NCBI GenBank assembly: GCA_902363575.1
Contig: CABJAJ010000001.1
Coordinates: 124,001-188,000 of the forward strand
Direction of reading: 5' to 3'
Length of the DNA stretch: 64,000 nucleotides
Origin: Rikenellaceae bacterium
GTDB taxonomy: Bacteria; Bacteroidota; Bacteroidia; Bacteroidales; Rikenellaceae
Below, piece by piece: positions 58,796 through 64,000 of this stretch. A program made the translations under genes and the position numbers. Position 1 is the stretch's first letter. Each line of letters opens with the position of its first letter. The notes under the pieces were generated by a model. It ran no database searches. It saw only the letters and a program-made list of their open reading frames with translations, and was not told where the DNA came from.

Positions 58796-60268
58796 TCAGT
58801 GGGCGGGAGTTGCCGTGTGACGGAGGGCGAATTCGCCGGCGATCCGCTCCCTGTCGTCGAAGTGGTGTTTTACGTCGCCGATGATCTGGTAGGTTTCGTG
58901 TCCTTTGCCGGCGAGCAGGATCAGGTCGCCGGGCCGGGCGAGCAGCGAGGCCGTGCGGATCGCTTCTGCGCGGTCGGCGATGCGCAGGTAGCGGTCGGCG
59001 GGTTGCAGTCCCGCCGTCATGTCGTCCAGGATCGCTTCGGGCGATTCGTGCCGCGGGTTGTCGGAGGTCAGGATCGCGGTGTCGGCATAGCGCACGGCGA
59101 TCTGCGCCATTTCGGGTCGCTTGGTGCGGTCGCGGTCGCCGCCGCAGCCGCACAGCACGAAGAGCTGCTGCCCCGGGCGGCGGATTTCGGCGATCGTGCG
59201 GAGCACGTTCTCCAGCGCGTCGGGCGTGTGGGCGTAATCGACGATGGCCGTGGTTCCGTCCGCCGCACGCACGCACTCGAAACGGCCGCTCACGGGCGCC
59301 AGCGTGCTCAGCACGCGGAGCACTTCGTCGCGGTCGAACCCGAGCAGCAGGGCTGCGGCATAGGCGCTCAGGAGGTTGTAGGCGTTGAAGCGGCCCAGCA
59401 GCCGCACCCACACCTCGCGGCCGTCGATGCGCAGCAGCATCCCGTCGGGGTGGAGCTCGGCGATGCGGCAGCGGAAGTCGGCCGCCGAACGCAGGGAGAG
59501 GGTGCGCACCTTTGCGCGGGTGTTCTGAACCATCACGCGGCCGTTGCGATCGTCGGCGTTCGTCAGGGCGAAAGCCTCGGGCGGCAGCTCGTCGAAGAAG
59601 CGTTTTTTTGCCGCAATGTAGGCCGCGAAGGTCTTGTGGTAATCGAGGTGGTCGTGGGTGATGTTCGAGAAGATGCCCCCGGCGAAACGCAGGCCCCGGG
59701 TGCGCTGTTGCACGATGGCGTGGGAGGAGACCTCCATGAAGCAGTAGCGGCATCCCGCGTCGGCCATGCGGCGCAGCATTTCGTTCAGGCGGATGGCGTC
59801 GGGGGTCGTGTGGGTCGCTTCGAGGGACTGGTCGTCGATCCGATAGACAACCGTGGAGATCAGCCCGGCCCGGTGTCCGAGGGCCCGCACCAGATCGTAG
59901 AGCAGCGTCACGGTGGTCGTTTTGCCGTTCGTGCCCGTGATGCCGACCAGCTCCAGCTCGCGGCTCGGATGACCGTAGAAAGCCGCCGCCATGTCGGCCA
60001 TGGTCGCGTTGGTATTTTCCACGACCACATAGGTCGGGCCTTCGGGAAGTTCTCCCGGGAGGCTTTCGCACACGACGACGGCGGCTCCGGCCGCCGCGGC
60101 CGCCGGGATGAAGTCGTGCCCGTCGCGTGCCGTGCCCCGGACGGCGAAGAAGCAGTCGCCGTCGCCCGCATCGCGGGAGTCGTACGTCAGCCGCCCCACG
60201 GGTCGGTCGTCCGGCCCGATGCGTTCGAGCACCGAAACGCCGACAAGAAGTTCGCTCAGTTTTTTCAT
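58796..60268 (-). CDS. murE: UDP-MurNAc-tripeptide synthetase (meso-diaminopimelate-adding)
   Basis: 490 residues. It adds the third stem residue. The ATP loop is [17 protein letters not shown], followed by [47 protein letters not shown] and, near the C-terminus, the specificity motif [14 protein letters not shown] marks meso-diaminopimelate as substrate. Its ATG overlaps the stop of ftsI (ATGA). The upstream reading frame is a shadow of ftsI. Confidence 0.97.
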   Translation of the reverse strand: MKKLSELLVGVSVLERIGPDDRPVGRLTYDSRDAGDGDCFFAVRGTARDGHDFIPAAAAAGAAVVVCESLPGELPEGPTYVVVENTNATMADMAAAFYGHPSRELELVGITGTNGKTTTVTLLYDLVRALGHRAGLISTVVYRIDDQSLEATHTTPDAIRLNEMLRRMADAGCRYCFMEVSSHAIVQQRTRGLRFAGGIFSNITHDHLDYHKTFAAYIAAKKRFFDELPPEAFALTNADDRNGRVMVQNTRAKVRTLSLRSAADFRCRIAELHPDGMLLRIDGREVWVRLLGRFNAYNLLSAYAAALLLGFDRDEVLRVLSTLAPVSGRFECVRAADGTTAIVDYAHTPDALENVLRTIAEIRRPGQQLFVLCGCGGDRDRTKRPEMAQIAVRYADTAILTSDNPRHESPEAILDDMTAGLQPADRYLRIADRAEAIRTASLLARPGDLILLAGKGHETYQIIGDVKHHFDDRERIAGEFALRHTATPAH

Positions 60269-62526
60269 TGTTCCGTAAGTCTTATCTGTACCGTCGCGCC
60301 GCGTTGAATCCGCGTGCCGGCGGCTATGCTCTGTTGTCTGACGGCGCCCCGGCCCGTGAACGAGACCCTCAGGCCCCGGCTTTCGAGCAGGAACAACGCC
60401 TCCTTGAGCCCCATGCCCCGCACGTCGGGCATCGTGCCCGGTGCGGCGTCGAGGGGTTCGACGATCACCTGTGCGAGGCTGTCGGTGCGGGCATGGCCCC
60501 ACCCTTTCCTTTCGGCGGAACGCACCCGGGGGGAGAGCTCCCCGGCCACCTCGCGCACCTCGGCGATGCTGCCCCCCTTGATCCGCCGGGGATGGCGTCG
60601 CGGCCCGTCGCTTTCGAGCCGGGCGTGGCCGTCGGGTTCGCGGTTGTAGAGGTAGTCCGCCACGCGTTTGGTCACGGGCCCGGCCAGCGGGCCGCCGTAG
60701 TAGGCCTTGCCGCTCTGACGACGGGTATGGATGGTGGTGAGCACCGTGTAGCGGGGGGCGTCGGCCGGCAGGTAGGCCACCATGCTGCCCACATAATAGC
60801 CGTCGCGGTAGCCGATCCTGTCGTCGGCGTATTGGGCCGTTCCGGTCTTGCCCGCCGCGCGGTAGCGGGTCGTGTCGCGGAAATAGGGGGCGCCGGTGCC
60901 GCGGGTGCAGACCGCCTCCAGACAGGCCTGCACCTTTCGCAGGGTCGCCTCCGAGCAGATGCGGTCCACGAGCGTATGGGTGCGGAACCGCTCTTCCAGC
61001 CGCCCGTTGCGACGGGTTTCGCGGATGAGCACGGGGGCGATCATCCTCCCCCCATTGGCGACGGCGTTGTAGAGGGTAATCATCTGAATCGGGGCCAGCT
61101 TGATGCGGTAGCCGAAGCTGCGGCGGATCAGCATGCTGTTGGGGTCGGGCACGGCTTTCCAGTCGTCGAAGGTCGGGGTTTTCTCCCCGAACCGCTCCAG
61201 CCCGACCGGGCGGTCGAGGTGCAGGTGACGCAGGTAGTCGCCGTAGCGCTCCTTGCGGTCGGCATAGTGGGCCCACACGGCTTCCGCGAACCAGACGTTC
61301 GAGGACTGGGCGACGGCCGTCGGGAAGTCCATCTCCCGGTAGCCGCCGTGGGAGTCCCTCACGTCGATCCCCCCGACCCGGGTGATGCGCCCGTCGTTGG
61401 TGTCGTAGGTTTCGTCGAGCGGAATTCCGGCGTCGTCGAGCAGCGCCAGCATGGAGGCCAGCTTGAAGGTCGAGCCCGGCTCGGTGGTCATGCCGATGGC
61501 ATAGTTGCGCACCCGCTCCGACAGATTGCCCCGGGCGTCGCGTCCCAGATTGACCATCGCAAGCACCTCGCCCGTTGCGACCTCCATGACGATGGTGGTC
61601 CCCCACAGGGCGTTCTGCTCCTCCATCTGGCGGCGCAGGGCCTTGTCGGCCACATCCTGGATGTCGGTTTCGAGCGTGGTGACGATGTCCAGCCCGTCCT
61701 CGGGTTCCACGTTCTCGGCGTCGGCCACGCGGCCGTAGAATCCCCGTGCGATGCGCTGGCGGGTGGCGATGCCGTCGCGCCCCGCCAGCTCTTCGCGCAG
61801 GACGGCTTCGATGCCGTAGTTGCCCCGGTCTCCCGTGCGGCCGATGGTGCGTAGCGCCAGTTCGCCCTGCGGGTAGATGCGCTCGTCGCTCTGTTCGAGC
61901 CGGTATGTCAGCCCCATGTTGCCATTCAGCAGCGGGTAGCGGCGCAACTGCTCCCACTCGGCATAGTCCACCGCCCGGGGAAAGACGGCCACGGGCGTAT
62001 GGTCGCGCAGGGTGTCGTAGAGCTTGCGCGTGACGAATTCACGGCCTCGGAAGCGGTCGATCCAGCGGGCGATGCGCCCTTCGCTGCGCGGTACGAGCGT
62101 GTCTTTGCGGTAGGTGACCCGGTAGCGGCGGGCATGCTCCTCGCGGAATAGCCGGCGGTAGGCCGCAGCCGGCCGGTCGCCGAAAAAGGCCGCGAGCAGC
62201 TTGGCGAGCGAGTCGCTCTGCTCGTGGAACACGCGGGTGGAGTCGAGCCCGGGGCTGGCGAAGTCGAACATGGGCCGGTAGCGGAAGATGGAGATGGCCA
62301 GCGGCTCGCCGCTGCGCGAGAGGATGCTTCCCCGCTGCGCCGGGACGACCTGCCGGTTGAAGATGCGGCCTTCGAGCCGCTGGGCGTTGTAGGCCACTTC
62401 GCGGCTGAACGCCTGCACCCACACCAGGCGCACGAGCACCGTCGCGCCGATGAGGATGAAGAGCACGTAGAGCAGCCGCACGCGCAGCAGGATGTCGCTT
62501 TTGATCCGGGACGGTTCGTGCTTCAT
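60265..62526 (-). CDS. ftsI: Class B penicillin-binding protein with PASTA domain (FtsI/PBP3)
   Basis: 753 residues, the septal transpeptidase partner of FtsW. One N-terminal membrane anchor (LLYVLFILIGATVLVRLVWV), the dimerisation/pedestal domain, then the transpeptidase with Ser352 in EPGSTFKLA, SSNVWF (SxN) and KTGTAQ (KTG). A C-terminal PASTA domain (GTMPDVRGMGLKEALFLLES, then TVQIRLTEQ) is present, as usual in Bacteroidota. It begins 3 bp after the ftsL-like gene and overlaps murE. Confidence 0.96.
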   Translation of the reverse strand: MKHEPSRIKSDILLRVRLLYVLFILIGATVLVRLVWVQAFSREVAYNAQRLEGRIFNRQVVPAQRGSILSRSGEPLAISIFRYRPMFDFASPGLDSTRVFHEQSDSLAKLLAAFFGDRPAAAYRRLFREEHARRYRVTYRKDTLVPRSEGRIARWIDRFRGREFVTRKLYDTLRDHTPVAVFPRAVDYAEWEQLRRYPLLNGNMGLTYRLEQSDERIYPQGELALRTIGRTGDRGNYGIEAVLREELAGRDGIATRQRIARGFYGRVADAENVEPEDGLDIVTTLETDIQDVADKALRRQMEEQNALWGTTIVMEVATGEVLAMVNLGRDARGNLSERVRNYAIGMTTEPGSTFKLASMLALLDDAGIPLDETYDTNDGRITRVGGIDVRDSHGGYREMDFPTAVAQSSNVWFAEAVWAHYADRKERYGDYLRHLHLDRPVGLERFGEKTPTFDDWKAVPDPNSMLIRRSFGYRIKLAPIQMITLYNAVANGGRMIAPVLIRETRRNGRLEERFRTHTLVDRICSEATLRKVQACLEAVCTRGTGAPYFRDTTRYRAAGKTGTAQYADDRIGYRDGYYVGSMVAYLPADAPRYTVLTTIHTRRQSGKAYYGGPLAGPVTKRVADYLYNREPDGHARLESDGPRRHPRRIKGGSIAEVREVAGELSPRVRSAERKGWGHARTDSLAQVIVEPLDAAPGTMPDVRGMGLKEALFLLESRGLRVSFTGRGAVRQQSIAAGTRIQRGATVQIRLTEQ

Positions 62527-62529
62527 GGT

Positions 62530-63045
62530 TCACTCGGCGATGATTTCGCTCGGCGTGCGTGCGTCCTGCAGGGGGATGCCCCGCTCGCGCAGCCGCTCGG
62601 CGACGGATGAATGGGAAGTGATGCGGTAGCGCTGCTCCTGCAGACGGATCGAACGTTCGCGAAGCAGTTGCACTTCGCGTTCGAGCCGCGCGTATTTCCT
62701 GTCCAGCCGCAGAGCAGAGAAGATCACGAAGATACTCAGGAAGAACATCACGGCGATGGCCGCCAGGTGGCGGTAGTAACGGGAGACCCCTTTGCGCACC
62801 AGGATGTTGCCCGAGAAAAAGAGCCAGAAGGCATTGGACTGGCGCCGCCGTTCCAGACGCCGGTCCCGCTCCTCCCGCTCGCGTTCGGCCTCCTCCTGTT
62901 CGCGCTCGGCGCGGAGCTCCTCTTCGGCGTCGCCCCGCTGCACGCGCAGCACCTCGCGTCGGATTTTGCGCCGCAACTCCTCCTCCTGTCGGTGCGCGTC
63001 GCGCTCCTCTGCCGTCAGCGGATCGAATTCGTGGTCGTTGTACAT
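62530..63045 (-). CDS. FtsL-like divisome protein
   Basis: 171 residues. A long charged N-terminal arm rich in Glu and Arg (EEELRAEREQEEAERE; about residues 1-75), one membrane segment (HLAAIAVMFFLSIFVIFSAL) and a short extracytoplasmic coiled coil (DRKYARLEREVQLLRERSIR). This topology, between rsmH and ftsI, is where FtsL is found. Sequence identity to FtsL is too weak to assert from motifs alone. The cytoplasmic arm is much longer than in E. coli FtsL. Confidence 0.85.
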   Translation of the reverse strand: MYNDHEFDPLTAEERDAHRQEEELRRKIRREVLRVQRGDAEEELRAEREQEEAEREREERDRRLERRRQSNAFWLFFSGNILVRKGVSRYYRHLAAIAVMFFLSIFVIFSALRLDRKYARLEREVQLLRERSIRLQEQRYRITSHSSVAERLRERGIPLQDARTPSEIIAE

Positions 63046-63053
63046 CGGTGGAA

Positions 63054-63956
63054 CTATTTTTTCACGGCGGCCCGCAGTCTGGCCGAGCGGGAGCGGGGGT
63101 TGCGTTCGAGTTCCTGCTGCGACGGAGTGACGGCCTTGCGCGTGAGCAGGTCGAAAGGGGTCTGGGGCTGTCCGTAGAAATCTTTGGCCACCTCGCCCGT
63201 GAAGCCGCCGCTGCGCAGGAAGTTCTTGACCAGCCGGTCTTCGAGCGAGTGGTAGGCGATCACCGCGAGCCTGCCGCCCGGACGGAGCACCTTGAGGCTC
63301 TGTTCGAGCGCCATTTTGAGGGCTTCCATCTCGCCATTGACCTCGATGCGGAGGGCCTGGAAGAGCTTGGTCAGGAATTTGGACTCCTCCTTGCGGGGCG
63401 TACAGGGAGCTACCGCCGCCACCAGCTCGCCGGTGGTGAGGATCGGCCCGGCCGTCCGTGCCTGTACGATGCAGGAGGCGACTTTCCAGGGGGTTTGCAG
63501 CTCGCCCCAGTCGCCCAGAATACGGGTCAGCTCCTCGGCGGTGGCGCGATTCACCAGATCCGCGGCCGTCCTCCCGCCGCGCCGGTTCATCCGCATGTCC
63601 AGCGGGGCGTCGCCCCGGAAGGAGAAGCCCCGTTCGGTCGCGTCGAAATGGTGGGACGAGACGCCCAGGTCGGCCAGTATGCCGTCCGCCTCCCGCACGC
63701 CGCGCAGCCTGAGCGCCCCGCGCAGAAAGCGGAAGTTGCTCTCGATCAGGTGCAGCCGGCTGTCGTCGGGCCGGTTGGCTGCGGCGTCGGCATCCTGGTC
63801 GAAGGCATAGAGTCTCCCCTCAGGCCCCAGCTCCTCGAGGATGCGGCGCGTGTGGCCTCCTCCGCCGAACGTAAGATCGACGTAGGTGCCCTCGGGGCGG
63901 ACGCCGAGCAGGGCGACCGACTCTTCCAGCAGAACGGGAGTGTGGTATCCGGGCAT
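63054..63956 (-). CDS. rsmH: 16S rRNA m4C1402 methyltransferase
   Basis: 300 residues, SAM-dependent, methylates N4 of C1402 in 16S rRNA. YHTPVLLEESVALL, the SAM loop YVDLTFGGGGHTRRIL, ILADLGVSSHHFD, FSFRGDAPLDMRMN and LAVIAYHSLEDRLVKNF are all present. It is the first visible gene of the cell-wall cluster. Only 44 bases lie before the window edge; a minus-strand TAACTTTA at 63985-63992 is one mismatch from a -7 box. Whether mraZ stands upstream cannot be seen. Confidence 0.97.
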   Translation of the reverse strand: MPGYHTPVLLEESVALLGVRPEGTYVDLTFGGGGHTRRILEELGPEGRLYAFDQDADAAANRPDDSRLHLIESNFRFLRGALRLRGVREADGILADLGVSSHHFDATERGFSFRGDAPLDMRMNRRGGRTAADLVNRATAEELTRILGDWGELQTPWKVASCIVQARTAGPILTTGELVAAVAPCTPRKEESKFLTKLFQALRIEVNGEMEALKMALEQSLKVLRPGGRLAVIAYHSLEDRLVKNFLRSGGFTGEVAKDFYGQPQTPFDLLTRKAVTPSQQELERNPRSRSARLRAAVKK

Positions 63957-64000
63957 TTTCGTGGTTGGAAAGCGTATTTGGTCGTAAAGTTACGGATTTT

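Overview
The window is a 64-kb piece of a high-GC (about 60%) Bacteroidota chromosome, most likely a gut Bacteroidales of the Rikenellaceae/Alistipes kind. This rests on promoters of the TTTG-N19/20-TAnnTTTG type, surface lipoproteins with acidic residues after the lipid cysteine, a BACON-domain protein, an S46 dipeptidyl-peptidase, an M13 lipoprotein peptidase and the order of the housekeeping genes. The genus is an inference. No rRNA, recognisable tRNA, insertion sequence, prophage or CRISPR array was seen.

Layout. 0-14.5 kb, mostly minus strand: polA (cut by the window edge) behind queD, an Lrp/AsnC regulator next to kbl, then pgk and an M13 peptidase on plus, a small AT-rich orphan membrane gene, a duplicated-module lipoprotein, an S46 peptidase, nadA and mrp. 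14.6-25.3 kb: sppA, a BACON lipoprotein, an ABC-2 exporter, and a hybrid kinase with a sigma-54-type response regulator followed by a small secreted protein. 25.4-49.4 kb: a patatin/beta-barrel protein, pheS, a TPR-envC-ybeY block, mnmG, ilvE, metG, galE, lipA-lipB-recJ, a second hybrid kinase, a nitroreductase, a HAD phosphatase, an outer-membrane barrel, rdgB and folE. 49.4-54.4 kb: a gap with pyrimidine-rich repeats, rnhB, an unknown membrane protein, an AraC regulator, a probable small RNA, rplY and pth. 54.5-64 kb, all minus: hslR and the front half of the division/cell-wall cluster in the transcription order rsmH, ftsL-like, ftsI, murE, mraY, murD, ftsW.

How it hangs together. Most genes are core housekeeping: translation, lipoate, NAD, pterin and peptidoglycan synthesis. 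The accessory layer concerns the envelope: proteases, lipoproteins, exporter and sensor kinases. Gene orientation turns from mainly minus to mainly plus at about 13.4-14.6 kb. An AT-rich gap just beside that turn (13.0-13.4 kb) carries a cluster of DnaA-box-like 9-mers, and a perfect palindrome with a parS-like core lies 21 kb away beside mnmG. Together these suggest the window lies at or near the replication origin.

Other signals worth testing: a 30-bp identical promoter/operator in front of sppA and the ABC exporter; two C9 tracts early in envelope-protein genes, possible phase-variation switches; a sigma-54-like promoter directly downstream of the sigma-54 regulator; and a promoter-hairpin-terminator cassette that looks like a free-standing small RNA of about 85 nt. 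All calls come from reading sequence and translations by eye; no database search was run.
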